Origin: Polynucleobacter sp. MWH-UH24A
GTDB lineage: Bacteria > Pseudomonadota > Gammaproteobacteria > Burkholderiales > Burkholderiaceae
DNA length: 64,000 bases
Direction of reading: 5' to 3'
Assembly: GCF_018687475.1 (NCBI RefSeq)
Contig: NZ_CP061292.1
Coordinates: forward strand, 1,302,001 to 1,366,000
Both the position numbers and the translations under genes were made by a program. The notes under the pieces were generated by a model. That model ran no database searches. It saw only the letters and a program-made list of their open reading frames with translations, and was not told the DNA's origin. Positions 10,751 to 20,568 of the stretch are shown one piece after another (within the stretch, counting starts at the first letter, position 1; each line of letters opens with the position of its first letter).

Positions 10751-10756
10751 ATTATA
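10751..10756 (-). promoter_or_regulatory. Possible -10 element for rimP-nusA operon
   Basis: A perfect TATAAT on the minus strand just past the rluB stop codon, about 145 bp before rimP. No good TTGACA is seen 16-18 bp upstream, so support is limited to the -10. Between it and the terminator lies an imperfect inverted repeat (10709-10738, CCGGCT/AGCCGG plus an inner GTTGA/TCAAC). Confidence 0.3.
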
Positions 10757-10782
10757 CCTGAATCAGAAAAATGACTGAGAAA

Positions 10783-12438
10783 TCAGAAACTTTCGCCCGG
10801 GTTGCGTGGCTTACGGGGTCCTTTGAACGGCTTACCTTTACTGGGTCGCCGTTGACCTCCTGGATTATTGCCCGATGGGGCACTAAAGCCACTCGCATGA
10901 TGGACCTTTTGGCCCTTAGAGCGGGGTGAGCCCGATTTACCACCCTTTGAGTGAGACGGTTTTTGCCCAAAGCCGCCACGCCCTCCGCCACCATTGGTTC
11001 GCCCCTGGCCGGGTAAATGCGATACCCCGTGTCCGTGGTGAGTTGCGAGCGTGAGCGCCTCCTTCGACCCCCAGTACGACACCGAGGTTTGCATGGGATC
11101 AGGCTGAAAGTTTGGATCACTGGCTGGATCCAGCCGCGATGATCGGCCTTGAGTCTGACCTTTTTCTTTTGCCATATTTTGGGGCAACTTCAGACCCGCC
11201 ATGCGCATGAGTTGTGCCACGCTGTCCATCGGCACCTCTTCCCACTTACCACGACGCAAACGCGGTGGCAGCATGAAGATGCCATAACGGGTTCGAATCA
11301 AACGCGACACCACATGCCCGGTCGCCTCAAACATGCGACGTACTTCACGATTCCGCCCTTCGGTCAACGCAACCGAGTACCAGCGATTCGCACCATCACC
11401 ACCGCCTTGGCTCAAACGCAGAAACCGTGCTTGCCCATCATCAAGCGTAATACCTGTTTTTAATTGTTCAGTAGACTCAGCCGATAACTCACCCAGAATA
11501 CGCACCGCGTATTCACGCTCAACGCCGTAGCGTGGGTGCATCAATCGATTTGCCAGTTCACCAGAGGTCGTGAAGAGCAATAGTCCCTCAGTGTTGAAAT
11601 CCAAACGACCCACAGCAATCCAGCGGCCTTGGCGAGGTTTTGGTAAGCGATCAAATACGCTGGGGCGTCCCTCGGGATCAGCTTGACTGACGATTTCTCC
11701 GGCGGGTTTGTGATACAGAATCACACGAGGGGGCTTTGTCGGAATCTTACGATGCACAACCTTGCCATTGATGCGAACAATATCGCTCGGGCCAACGCGC
11801 TGACCAATGTGGGCAGGCATGCTGTTGACAGAAACACGACCTTGAATAATGAGATCTTCCATCTCTCGACGTGATCCCATTCCAGCATCGGCCAAGACCT
11901 TATGGAGCTTAACCGTATCCTCATCATCTGCGTCATCATCTAAACCATCCAAATCAGACCAAACTTCATCGCGCAAACTCAGTGGTAGCTCATCGACGCT
12001 CGCAAATTGCAAACGCTCCAGATCACTTAAAGACTCCGACTCTTCGGAATCTTCCTCCCCCGCCTTGCTCGCACGACGCTCGACGCCAGCCTCATGAGAG
12101 ATCTGTGCTGGATCATCACTAACTGCCTGCAAGACAGGCTCAGGCGCTTCGAGAGCAGCGTCAAACTCACCGGAAACCACCGATGCAAATAATGCTTCGG
12201 TCTCAGCAATTAGTTCAGGAGAAACTGGAGCAGGTGCTGTTGGATTTTCATTCGAGGATCCTCCTGAATGACGCTTATTTTTATTGAACTTACCCGGGCG
12301 GGATTTGTTATTGAACTTATTAAAACGCCTTGGGCCTCGGTCTTTACGCTGTTCGCCACCCTCATCGCGGGAGGCAGCGCCATCGACTGGGTCTAGGCTC
12401 GTATGAACGATAGACGAATCGTTTTCAGGATTTGTCAT
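10783..12438 (-). CDS. rluB: 23S rRNA pseudouridine(2605) synthase RluB
   Basis: Pseudouridine synthase of the RsuA/RluB group. About 551 residues, unusually long because of disordered extensions. A 170-residue N-terminal part is basic then acidic ([19 protein letters not shown], later DDDADDEDT), and the C-terminal part is rich in Gly, Lys, Pro and Ser. The core has an S4 RNA-binding domain ([18 protein letters not shown]) and the catalytic motif [14 protein letters not shown]. Then come [10 protein letters not shown] and [18 protein letters not shown] at 12438 overlaps scpB by 14 bp. The low-complexity tails are common in Burkholderiales RluB. Confidence 0.93.
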   Translation of the reverse strand: MTNPENDSSIVHTSLDPVDGAASRDEGGEQRKDRGPRRFNKFNNKSRPGKFNKNKRHSGGSSNENPTAPAPVSPELIAETEALFASVVSGEFDAALEAPEPVLQAVSDDPAQISHEAGVERRASKAGEEDSEESESLSDLERLQFASVDELPLSLRDEVWSDLDGLDDDADDEDTVKLHKVLADAGMGSRREMEDLIIQGRVSVNSMPAHIGQRVGPSDIVRINGKVVHRKIPTKPPRVILYHKPAGEIVSQADPEGRPSVFDRLPKPRQGRWIAVGRLDFNTEGLLLFTTSGELANRLMHPRYGVEREYAVRILGELSAESTEQLKTGITLDDGQARFLRLSQGGGDGANRWYSVALTEGRNREVRRMFEATGHVVSRLIRTRYGIFMLPPRLRRGKWEEVPMDSVAQLMRMAGLKLPQNMAKEKGQTQGRSSRLDPASDPNFQPDPMQTSVSYWGSKEALTLATHHGHGVSHLPGQGRTNGGGGRGGFGQKPSHSKGGKSGSPRSKGQKVHHASGFSAPSGNNPGGQRRPSKGKPFKGPRKPRNPGESF

Positions 12439-13054
12439 TCTCAGCACTCTCAGGGGACGACTCCAGCGGAATCACGGTTTCCACCGTTGCATCGGCATCA
12501 AACTCAATCACAGCCTGCCCCAAGGCTTCCGCAGAGATAGAGCCATCTTCAAGCATCGGCAAACTTTGTAAATCTTTTAAACCCAAATCATCTAAAAATT
12601 GTTTGGTGGTGGCATAAAGGCCTGGGCGACCAATGGTCTCCTTATGACCAACCACTTCCACCCAGCCACGATCTTCCAACTGACGCATCACATTACTGCT
12701 AACTACCACGCCACGAACCTCCTCAATCTCACCACGAGTAACCGGCTGGCGATAAGCAATGATTGCCAGGGTCTCTAAAACTGCTCGTGAATACTTTGGA
12801 GGCTTTTCTGGAGTGAGGCGATCCAAATACTCGCGCAGGTGAAGACGGCTTTGAAAACGCCAGCCCGTTGCGATGCTGACAAGTTCCATTCCTTTGTCTT
12901 GCCACTCTTTCTGAATCTCGAGCAGAATAGTTTGCAACTCCGCAGACGCTAAGGGTGGGTCCACGAAGAGTCGGCCCAACTCATGAACTGTTAATGGCTC
13001 TTGGGCGCAAATTAAGGCGGTCTCAATGACCCGCTTGTAGTGATCGGTATCCAT
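12425..13054 (-). CDS. scpB: Segregation and condensation protein ScpB
   Basis: Winged-helix subunit of the SMC-ScpAB condensin that helps chromosome segregation. About 209 residues. Family landmarks are the N-terminal [18 protein letters not shown], the central [25 protein letters not shown], and [22 protein letters not shown] use ATG 13054 (MDTDHYK) rather than a TTG at 13066. It is transcribed with rluB, overlapping it. scpA is not next to it here. Confidence 0.93.
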   Translation of the reverse strand: MDTDHYKRVIETALICAQEPLTVHELGRLFVDPPLASAELQTILLEIQKEWQDKGMELVSIATGWRFQSRLHLREYLDRLTPEKPPKYSRAVLETLAIIAYRQPVTRGEIEEVRGVVVSSNVMRQLEDRGWVEVVGHKETIGRPGLYATTKQFLDDLGLKDLQSLPMLEDGSISAEALGQAVIEFDADATVETVIPLESSPESAENDKS

Positions 13055-13252
13055 ATGTTGTATCAAACAGCGAGGCTGTTTAGAGGCTTATTCACAATCG
13101 TCAAAAAAGGTTGGGGTGTTATCTGGACTGCGCGGGCAACTCACATCAATTCTTATTCGGGGGAGAGGCCAGCCATCCAAGGAGGTCAAGTCGCTTACGA
13201 GGCAATTTACACCTATCCTCCCATTATAGGGGAGGCTCAATACAATAGCCAA

Positions 13253-14134
13253 ATGTCGCTATTTTCTCCAAATCGTCGCGGATTTTTGCAAGGCTTAGGT
13301 CTTGCAGGAATTAGCACCCTCCCCGCATGTGGCTTATTTCGTGAAAGTCCTAAGCCACCGGTCATTGCCCTGGTTCTTGGCTCCGGAGCTGCACGTGGCT
13401 TTGCGCATATTGGGGTGATTAAGGCTCTCGAAGCTCAAGGAATTCGTCCCAATCTCGTGGTGGGATCAAGCGCGGGGAGTGTCATTGCAGCACTCTATGC
13501 CTCTGGTTATAGCGGCCTTGAACTCAATCGGATTGGACTTAATCTAGATGAGGCAGCTCTTGCAGACTGGGCCTATCCATTTGCTGGACGCTTTGGCGGA
13601 TTGATTAAAGGTGATGCCTTACAAAGCATGGTGAATCGCGAGGTCCAGAATAAGACGATCGAGCAAATGGCCATGCCCCTCGGAATTGTTGCCACTGAAT
13701 TGCAAACGGGTAAAGGGGTTCTTTTTCGTCGAGGCGATACTGGTTTAGCAGTTCGTGCATCCTGCGCCGTTCCCGGTGTCTTTCAGCCAGCAGTCATTCA
13801 AGGTCGTGAATACGTCGATGGCGGATTGGTTGCTCCCGTTCCAGTCCGTTACGCATACGAGATGGGCGCCACTTTTGTAATAGCCGTCAATATCTCTTCC
13901 GATGCTAGCGCATTTAATGCGACGGGCACACTGGGTTTGTTACAACAAACGATTAGCATCATGCAACAGAGTATTAATCAATATGAGTTAGCAAAAGCAG
14001 ATGTCGTCATTACACCCCAACTCAAGCAAATGGGTAGCGCCGACTTCAGGGCGCGGAACGCCGCAATCCTTGCTGGCGAGCTTGCCACTCAAGAAAAAGT
14101 AGTGGAGATCAAAGAGAGACTAAAGAAGGTTTAA
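13253..14134 (+). CDS. Patatin-like phospholipase with Tat-type lipoprotein signal
   Basis: Predicted serine lipid acyl hydrolase of about 293 residues. The patatin core is complete: the oxyanion loop GSGAARGFAHIG, the nucleophile Ser in GSSAGS (about residue 71), and the catalytic Asp in DGGLVAPVPV. The start at 13253 gives an N-terminus RRGFLQGLG followed by a short hydrophobic stretch and LPACG, which reads as a twin-arginine signal with a lipobox. An upstream in-frame ATG at 13040 lies inside scpB on the other strand and adds unlikely sequence. Related proteins are RssA/NTE-like. Substrate unknown; probably membrane anchored. Confidence 0.85.
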   Translation: MSLFSPNRRGFLQGLGLAGISTLPACGLFRESPKPPVIALVLGSGAARGFAHIGVIKALEAQGIRPNLVVGSSAGSVIAALYASGYSGLELNRIGLNLDEAALADWAYPFAGRFGGLIKGDALQSMVNREVQNKTIEQMAMPLGIVATELQTGKGVLFRRGDTGLAVRASCAVPGVFQPAVIQGREYVDGGLVAPVPVRYAYEMGATFVIAVNISSDASAFNATGTLGLLQQTISIMQQSINQYELAKADVVITPQLKQMGSADFRARNAAILAGELATQEKVVEIKERLKKV

Positions 14135-14139
14135 TGCGA

Positions 14140-14793
14140 TTAAAGATTACGTGCTTGAGTCCGTAATTTTTTTGCTTCTTGAATTAAGGCATTGCGCTCC
14201 GCATTGCTTAACTCATCGGTCCCATCTAAACGTCTAGCGCCATCAAAGCGCTTATCCCAGTAGGTGCTCGCCAAATCATCGACGCGCACTGCTGAACCTT
14301 TGGATGGGGAGTGAATAAATTTGTTATCGCCCACGTAAATACCAACGTGCGAGAAGGTGAGGCGCATGGTGTTGAAGAACACCAAATCACCCGGCTCCAA
14401 CTCATCACGAGAAATGGGCTTACCCACTTTACTCATTTGCGAGGACTTTGGTGGGAGTAAAAATCCTAACTTGTCTCTGAACACAAATCGCACAAAACCA
14501 CTGGCATCCAATCCCGATTGCGGCAGATCGCCATTCCAGCGATACCGTACCCCAATCAGTTGCATCGCTTCATTAATCAAAGCTTCTGTTTTTGTTGAAA
14601 CAGAATCCACCACTTGATAAGTAAAACGTGCAAAGTAAGATGAGTTGTTCTCAATTCGAACTTCCGGCTTTGGGGCCTCTTTTGCTACTGCGTCAGCACC
14701 GGTGTTAGCACTCGCAGTCAACACAAAACCACCCAAAACCATGGCGGTCAGGAACTGAAAAGGCAAAAGGATCATGTGCTTACGAATAGGCAT
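14140..14793 (-). CDS. NlpC/P60-fold protein lacking the catalytic cysteine
   Basis: 217 residues with a signal peptide (LTAMVLGGFVLTASANT), a short helical linker and a C40-type domain. The domain is recognisable from GVRYRWNGDLPQSGLDASGF, then LEPGDLVFFNT, FSHVGIYVGDNKFIHSPS and the closing YWDKRFDGARRL. In the family the catalytic Cys follows the Asp in D-C-S-G; here the codon is GCC, giving D-A-S-G. His of SHVGIY and the later His remain. It may therefore bind, not cut, peptidoglycan peptides, or the protein may be regulatory. It is convergent with the patatin gene, 5 bp away. Confidence 0.85.
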   Translation of the reverse strand: MPIRKHMILLPFQFLTAMVLGGFVLTASANTGADAVAKEAPKPEVRIENNSSYFARFTYQVVDSVSTKTEALINEAMQLIGVRYRWNGDLPQSGLDASGFVRFVFRDKLGFLLPPKSSQMSKVGKPISRDELEPGDLVFFNTMRLTFSHVGIYVGDNKFIHSPSKGSAVRVDDLASTYWDKRFDGARRLDGTDELSNAERNALIQEAKKLRTQARNL

Positions 14794-14822
14794 GGATTGG
14801 ATTCTAGCAAAGCCTTGGTAAA

Positions 14823-14847
14823 AGTGAAAGCGGGTTAACCCTTCACT
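14823..14847 (-). terminator. Possible terminator after the yej operon
   Basis: On the minus strand an AGTGAA/TTCACT stem encloses GGGTT-AACCC (with three unpaired bases on one side) and is followed by only four Ts. It lies between the yejF stop and the next minus-strand gene. Weak because of the short T run. Confidence 0.35.
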
Positions 14848-14886
14848 CTAATCAGTAACCAACTGTTTTATATCGATTTTTTATTG

Positions 14887-16542
14887 CTAGGTTAGCTCAG
14901 CAGCACTAAACAAGGCCTTGGTATATCCCTCTTTAGGGTCACGAACCATGGCCTCGGTCTCACCATACTCCACCACCTCCCCGGCTCGCAGAACCATGAG
15001 TTCGTGGGACATTGCCCGAATGACAGCCAGATCATGACTAATGATGAGATAGGCCAGGTTGTACTTTTTTTGAAGCTCGCTGAGCAACTTTAAAACCTGT
15101 TTTTGGATCGAAACATCCAAGGCCGAGGTGGGCTCGTCCAATACCAATATTTGTGGTTTGAGGATTAATGCACGAGCGATAGCGATACGTTGACGTTGGC
15201 CACCAGAGAACTCATGGGGATAGCGTTGCAGCGCAGAGCGGTCTAAACCCACTTCACGCAAGATCTCCACCACCCGACTCTCGCGTTCATCATGCGACAA
15301 ATGCGGTTGATGAACATCCAAACCCTCCGACACAATTTGAAAGATAGTCATGCGTGGCGACAAGGAACCAAAGGGATCCTGAAAAATCACCTGCAAATGG
15401 GCGCGCATCGCACGACGCTCGATCGGTCTCAAGGATAGCCACGGTTGATCCAAGACCGAGACATCACCTTCCACTTTGCCCGTTGTCTCTCCGAGCAATC
15501 CCAAGATGGCCATCGCTAATGTTGTTTTTCCTGAACCAGACTCACCAATCACACCAATCGTTTGCCCTTGTTTCAGTTCAAGACTCAAGGGCTTGAGAAC
15601 TTGATGGCGCTTCCCCTTTGAAAACCAATTTCGCCATCGCATAGAGCCGTTAGCAAAATTAGATTGTGGATAGGACACACTCAATTGGTTGACGGTCAAC
15701 AAAACAGGAGCTAATGGCACTAAAGGAAGTAGTTCACGCACAGGCTGGCTGTTCACCAATTGCTCAGTGTATGGATTGGTGGGGTGCGAGAAAACCTCAT
15801 GGGTTGGCCCACACTCCACCAAGCACCCCTGATTTAGAACCCCTACCCGACTTGCAAAATGCTTCACCAAGTTGAGGTCATGGGTGATTAATAAAATCGC
15901 CATGCCGCCACGCTCTTTCGCTTCCTCTTGCAGGTCCTTTAATAAATCCAATATTTGCAGCCGTAAACTCACGTCTAAGGCAGTGGTGGGCTCATCGGCA
16001 ATCAGTAGGCGTGGTTTGCATGCTAGCGCCATTGCAATCATGGCGCGTTGACGTTGCCCACCCGATAGTTGATGGGGATAGGCATAAAAACGTTCTTCTG
16101 GTTGCGGGATCCCCGTTTTCTTAAGAAGTGCAATCGCAGTATGGCGGCACTCCTCCATCGGCATCAAAGGTTCATGGACTTGCACCGCTTCAACAATTTG
16201 ATTGCCAATCGTGAATAAAGGGTTAAGTGCGGTCATCGGCTCTTGAAAGATCATCGCGATCTCACGCCCCCGAATCTCCCGAATTCGTTCAATCGATAAG
16301 TCCAAGAGATTTTCTTCCTTGCCATCCTCACGCTGCCAAAGAATACGGCCCTGTAAACGCGCGCCCTCTGGAGTAAGGCGCAATGGCGCAAGCGCAGAGA
16401 GTGTTTTGCCTGAGCCAGATTCACCAACTAAGGCAATCCGCTCACCTGGCTGAATACTGAGATCCAAATCGCGAACGGCAAACTTTTCGCGTCGGCCTGC
16501 GCCAAACGAGATAGAGAGTTGCTCATAGCGAAGCAAACTCAT
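14887..16542 (-). CDS. yejF: Peptide ABC transporter, double ATP-binding protein YejF
   Basis: Fused ATPase with two nucleotide-binding domains in 551 residues. Each domain has a Walker A (GESGSGKT near residues 38 and 341), an ABC signature (LSGGQRQR and FSGGQRQR) and a Walker B (LLIADEPT and ILVLDEPT). It energises the YejABEF importer for oligopeptides (in enterobacteria also microcin C). Its ATG overlaps the yejE stop by 4 bp. Last gene of the operon. Confidence 0.93.
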   Translation of the reverse strand: MSLLRYEQLSISFGAGRREKFAVRDLDLSIQPGERIALVGESGSGKTLSALAPLRLTPEGARLQGRILWQREDGKEENLLDLSIERIREIRGREIAMIFQEPMTALNPLFTIGNQIVEAVQVHEPLMPMEECRHTAIALLKKTGIPQPEERFYAYPHQLSGGQRQRAMIAMALACKPRLLIADEPTTALDVSLRLQILDLLKDLQEEAKERGGMAILLITHDLNLVKHFASRVGVLNQGCLVECGPTHEVFSHPTNPYTEQLVNSQPVRELLPLVPLAPVLLTVNQLSVSYPQSNFANGSMRWRNWFSKGKRHQVLKPLSLELKQGQTIGVIGESGSGKTTLAMAILGLLGETTGKVEGDVSVLDQPWLSLRPIERRAMRAHLQVIFQDPFGSLSPRMTIFQIVSEGLDVHQPHLSHDERESRVVEILREVGLDRSALQRYPHEFSGGQRQRIAIARALILKPQILVLDEPTSALDVSIQKQVLKLLSELQKKYNLAYLIISHDLAVIRAMSHELMVLRAGEVVEYGETEAMVRDPKEGYTKALFSAAELT

Positions 16543-17564
16543 GCTCGCGCTCCGGTTAGCGGATTACTCTTGCGTGCATCAAACGCATCTCGCAGCGCTT
16601 CACCCATAAACGTTAATAAAAGTAAGGTACCCCCGAGCACAAAGAAGGTTGATAGCGAAATCCACCACGCATCGAGGTTTGCCTTTCCCTGCGATAGCAA
16701 CTCGCCTAAGCTAGGCGTTCCGGGTGGTACTCCTAAACCCAAGAAATCCAAACTGGTGAGCGACAAAATCGCTGCACTCATCCGAAATGGCAAAAAGGTA
16801 ATAACGGGGGTTAAGCTGTTTGGCAAGATATGCCGTCGCATAATTTGGGCATTCGTCAGCCCTAAGGCTTTAGCTGCTCGCACATACTCGAGGGCCCGAT
16901 TGCGAAAAAACTCGGCGCGCACATAATCAGATAAACCCATCCACCCAAATGCAGCCAACAAAATAATTAACAAAAGAACGCTGGGATTAAAGATCGAAGC
17001 AAAAATAATCAGTAGATACAACTCAGGCATCGCTGACCAAATCTCAATGATGCGCTGGGTGATGAGGTCAAAGCGTCCTCCAAAAAATCCCATGAGCGCA
17101 CCGGTGATCACTCCAATCACCACACCCACCACAGTCAACGCAATACCAAACAGTATCGATAAACGAAATCCATAAATGAGACGCGCCAATACATCACGCC
17201 CACGATCGTCCGTACCCAACCAGTTCTCTGCGGATGGTGCCGCGGGATTTGGCTCTTTAGCAAAGTAATTGAGGGTCTCATAGCTGTACGGAATGATGGG
17301 GTATATCGCCCAGTTCGCGCCATCGGTAATGTTCTTCTTGATATCCGGATCCAAATAATCAGTGCGCGTCGCAAAGTCGCCACCAAACACAGTCTCTGGA
17401 TAATTTTTTACCAATGGGAAATAGAATTTGCCCTCGTAGCGCACTACCAAGGGCTTATCGTTCGCAATCAGCTCCGCGCATAGACTCAAGCCGAAGAGGA
17501 TCGAAAAAATCCACAAGCTGATATAGCCTAAGCGATTGGCTTTGAAGCGCAGCCATTTGCTCAC
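16539..17564 (-). CDS. yejE: Peptide ABC transporter permease YejE
   Basis: Inner-membrane permease with a long N-terminal periplasmic loop after the first membrane segment, typical of YejE/OppC types. The BPD signature region reads YVRAAKALGLTNAQIMRRHILPN, the EAA loop that contacts the ATPase. I place the start at GTG 17564: its GTGA overlaps the yejB stop by 4 bp and gives SKWLRFKANRLG, a normal OppC-like N-terminus. About 341 residues. Confidence 0.92.
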   Translation of the reverse strand: MSKWLRFKANRLGYISLWIFSILFGLSLCAELIANDKPLVVRYEGKFYFPLVKNYPETVFGGDFATRTDYLDPDIKKNITDGANWAIYPIIPYSYETLNYFAKEPNPAAPSAENWLGTDDRGRDVLARLIYGFRLSILFGIALTVVGVVIGVITGALMGFFGGRFDLITQRIIEIWSAMPELYLLIIFASIFNPSVLLLIILLAAFGWMGLSDYVRAEFFRNRALEYVRAAKALGLTNAQIMRRHILPNSLTPVITFLPFRMSAAILSLTSLDFLGLGVPPGTPSLGELLSQGKANLDAWWISLSTFFVLGGTLLLLTFMGEALRDAFDARKSNPLTGARA

Positions 17565-18634
17565 GATCCACCCCCAGAGCCAAATTGGATGCGGGGGTCC
17601 ACCAGCACATAGCAAAGATCTGAGATTAATTTGGTAACAAGACCAATCAAGGTAAATAAATAGAGTGTGCCAAAGACTACGGGATAATCCCTGCGCATCA
17701 CCGCTTCATACGAAAGCAAACCTAAGCCATCTAAAGAGAATAGGGTTTCAATCAAGAGTGAGCCTGCAAAGAAGGCTCCAATAAATGCCGCGGGGAATCC
17801 AGTAATTAGCGGGATTAGAGCATTCCGAAAGACATGCTTCCACAAAACCTTGTTTTCACTCACGCCTTTTGCCCGTGCAGTGAGTACATACTGCTTTCGA
17901 ATCTCTTCTAAAAAAGAATTTTTTGTGAGCATCGTGATTACTGCAAAGCTACCGAGTACGGATGCTGTAATCGGCAAGACCAAATGCCAGAGATAATCCA
18001 ATACTTTGCCAATCAGACTGAGCTCGCTCCAGTTGTCGGAGGTTAGGCCACGCAGAGGAAAAATTTGCAGAAAACTGCCACCACCAAAAAGTACCAATAG
18101 CAATACACCCAAAACAAACCCTGGGATCGCATAGCCCACCAAAATCATTGTGCTGGTGACGCGATCAAAGCGCGTGCCATCTCGAACCGCCTTAGCAATT
18201 CCCAAGGGAATGGACACTAAATAACTAATAAAGAAAGTCCAAAGACCAATGCTGATGGAGACAGGAAGCTTCGAGATCACCAAATCCCAAACACTTTTGT
18301 GTTGGTAATAACTCTGTCCTAGATCAAATTGCGCAAAGCGTTTGAGCATCATGAAATACCGCTCAAGCGGGGGTTTATCAAAGCCATATAAGGCTTTAAC
18401 TTGCTCAAGCCGCTCTGCATCCACCCCTTGACGACCTCGGTAGGTAACTCCCCCTCCCGAGGACTCACCACCCACCGCTGCATCGCCCTTACCTTTTAGT
18501 TCGAGCATCAGTTGCTCTACTGGCCCACCAGGAACAAACTGCACCACCGCGAAGGTCAAGGTCAAAACCCCGAGTAAGGTGGGGATCATCAGTAGGATCC
18601 GTTTGATGATGTAGATCAGGATTTCGGAGTTCAT
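17561..18634 (-). CDS. yejB: Peptide ABC transporter permease YejB
   Basis: OppB-type permease of about 357 residues. It begins IYIIKRILLMIPTLLGV, the classical first membrane helix, and has the EAA loop VLTARAKGVSENKVLWKHVFRN. A roughly 40-residue insert after LELKGKG, with many glycines, is a normal YejB feature. The ATG at 18634 overlaps the yejA stop (ATGA). It partners with YejE in the membrane. Confidence 0.92.
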   Translation of the reverse strand: MNSEILIYIIKRILLMIPTLLGVLTLTFAVVQFVPGGPVEQLMLELKGKGDAAVGGESSGGGVTYRGRQGVDAERLEQVKALYGFDKPPLERYFMMLKRFAQFDLGQSYYQHKSVWDLVISKLPVSISIGLWTFFISYLVSIPLGIAKAVRDGTRFDRVTSTMILVGYAIPGFVLGVLLLVLFGGGSFLQIFPLRGLTSDNWSELSLIGKVLDYLWHLVLPITASVLGSFAVITMLTKNSFLEEIRKQYVLTARAKGVSENKVLWKHVFRNALIPLITGFPAAFIGAFFAGSLLIETLFSLDGLGLLSYEAVMRRDYPVVFGTLYLFTLIGLVTKLISDLCYVLVDPRIQFGSGGGS

Positions 18635-20520
18635 TGACGCGCCCCTTGCCGCCACCATAAGGACAAGATCCACGACTCGGCAGAAAAATACAGTGGAGGA
18701 TTGGGATAACCCATTTCTTTACGGTACGCAATCCGATGAGTTGGACTATACCAATGGGGTACCACATAGTAACTATTCCAAAGGACGCGATCGAGCGAGC
18801 GCGTTGCTGCTTGCAACTGTTCTCTGGTTTCTGCTCGAACAATCGCATCAATGAGCGCATCCACAACGGGGGATTGCACACCAATCACATTGTCGGAGCC
18901 CTTCTCTTTTGCTGCTGCACTTCCATAGCGGTCGTAGAGCTCATTGCCAGGGCTTTGGGTGTCAGGAAAGCGAATGGTGGTCATATCAAAATCATAGTCA
19001 TCCATCCGTTTTTGATGTAGTGCAAAGTCGCTGGTACGAATATCAACTTTGATCCCTAACTTTTCAAGATTTCGTACATAGGCGGTCAAGATACGCAAAA
19101 AGAATGGGCCATCCTCCACAATCTCAAATCGGAACACTTCGCCCTTCGCATTACGTAATGCGCCATCGCGGTACGTCCACCCAGCTTCGGCCAGCAACTC
19201 CTTTGCTTTACGAAGGTTGGTGCGTAAACTACTTGGTGGCGCAGTGCTCGGCGCTGACGGCATCGCCCCAAAGACTGCCTCGGGTACAAATTGGGGATAC
19301 TTCTCTTGCAAGGGTTTTAAGAGTTTGAGTTCTGCGGCAGTAGGAACGGTCTCGCCGTTGTAATTTGCACTCAGATCGCTATTTTGAAAGTAACTGTTAA
19401 TGCGGCTGTATTGATCATAAAAAAGTTGGCGATTTAGCCATTCGAAATCCAGTGCATACCCGAGTGCTTTACGAACTCGTGCATCTTGAAAAATGGGGCG
19501 CCGCAAGTTCATCGCAAAACCTTGCATTCCCGCGCCATTGTGATTGGGGAAAGCTTTCTTAATTAAAGTGCCATTATTAAATTTGGGGCCCACATAACTC
19601 TTTGCCCAATTTTTGGCACGGTACTCCACGAGCGCATCAAATTCTCCTGCTTTAAACGCCTCTAAGCGCACCGCATCGTCGCTATAGAGTTTGTAGACAA
19701 TTCGATCAAAATTAAAGAAACCCACTCGTACATTAACTTTATTTCCCCAATAGTTTGGGTTGCGTTTGTAGATCATCGATTTACCAGCGCGGTACGACTC
19801 AATCACATAAGGACCGCTGCCAATCGGATGTTCAAAAGTAATCTTGTCAAAAGGGGTGTGGCTACCATCGGCTTTTTTGCCCCAGTGTTTAGAAAAGATC
19901 GGTAAGCCACCAACCATGAGAGGTAGCTCGCTATTGCGAACCTTAAAGTCAAAACGAATCACCCGCTCCGATACGACGACGGCTTGCTTCACATCTGCGT
20001 AGATGGTGCGGTACTGTGGATTGGCGAGTTTACTGATGAGCGTATCAAAACTGTGTTTGACATCGTCTGCCAAAATTGGACTGCCATCCGAGAACTGTGC
20101 CTCAGGTCGAAGCCGAAAGGTTACCGACATCTGGTCTGCGGCCACCTTAATGTCTTCAGCAATCAAACCGTACACACTAGACACCTCATCGGCACTTCCC
20201 ACCGCCAATGACTCAAACATTAAAGCGCCAATCCCCGGGGCGGTCACACCCCGCAAGGTAAAGGGGTTGAACTTATCAAAACTCGTACGACGATCCGGAT
20301 TGGGGAGCGTGAGTGTTCCACCCCGCGGCGCATTTGGATTGACATAGTCAAAATGGGCAAAACCATCGGCATATTTGGGCTTGCCATATTGCGCAATACC
20401 CTGTGCGGCCCCAGCGCTCGATGGGCAAATCAGTATCCAACACAGGATTGCAATGCCCAAAGGACGCCAATGAGCCCAAAACTGGCAAGGCAGTAATCGC
20501 AGGGGTAATTGGCTTAGCAT
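18631..20520 (-). CDS. yejA: Peptide-binding protein YejA
   Basis: Periplasmic solute-binding protein of family SBP_bac_5, about 629 residues, first gene of yejABEF. A signal peptide follows ATG 20520, ending near PSSAGAAQG. The mature part shows RGGTLTLPNPDRRTSFDKFNPF, the YejA-type N-terminus, and later FRLRPEAQFSDGSPILADDV and DARVRKALGYALDFEWLNRQ, characteristic of the peptide-binding fold. It delivers oligopeptides to YejBE. A TTG at 20547 is a weaker alternative start. Confidence 0.92.
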   Translation of the reverse strand: MLSQLPLRLLPCQFWAHWRPLGIAILCWILICPSSAGAAQGIAQYGKPKYADGFAHFDYVNPNAPRGGTLTLPNPDRRTSFDKFNPFTLRGVTAPGIGALMFESLAVGSADEVSSVYGLIAEDIKVAADQMSVTFRLRPEAQFSDGSPILADDVKHSFDTLISKLANPQYRTIYADVKQAVVVSERVIRFDFKVRNSELPLMVGGLPIFSKHWGKKADGSHTPFDKITFEHPIGSGPYVIESYRAGKSMIYKRNPNYWGNKVNVRVGFFNFDRIVYKLYSDDAVRLEAFKAGEFDALVEYRAKNWAKSYVGPKFNNGTLIKKAFPNHNGAGMQGFAMNLRRPIFQDARVRKALGYALDFEWLNRQLFYDQYSRINSYFQNSDLSANYNGETVPTAAELKLLKPLQEKYPQFVPEAVFGAMPSAPSTAPPSSLRTNLRKAKELLAEAGWTYRDGALRNAKGEVFRFEIVEDGPFFLRILTAYVRNLEKLGIKVDIRTSDFALHQKRMDDYDFDMTTIRFPDTQSPGNELYDRYGSAAAKEKGSDNVIGVQSPVVDALIDAIVRAETREQLQAATRSLDRVLWNSYYVVPHWYSPTHRIAYRKEMGYPNPPLYFSAESWILSLWWRQGARQ

Positions 20521-20568
20521 ATGCAACAATTGTAGATAGCAAATCAATTTTGAAGTAAAGGACTCATC

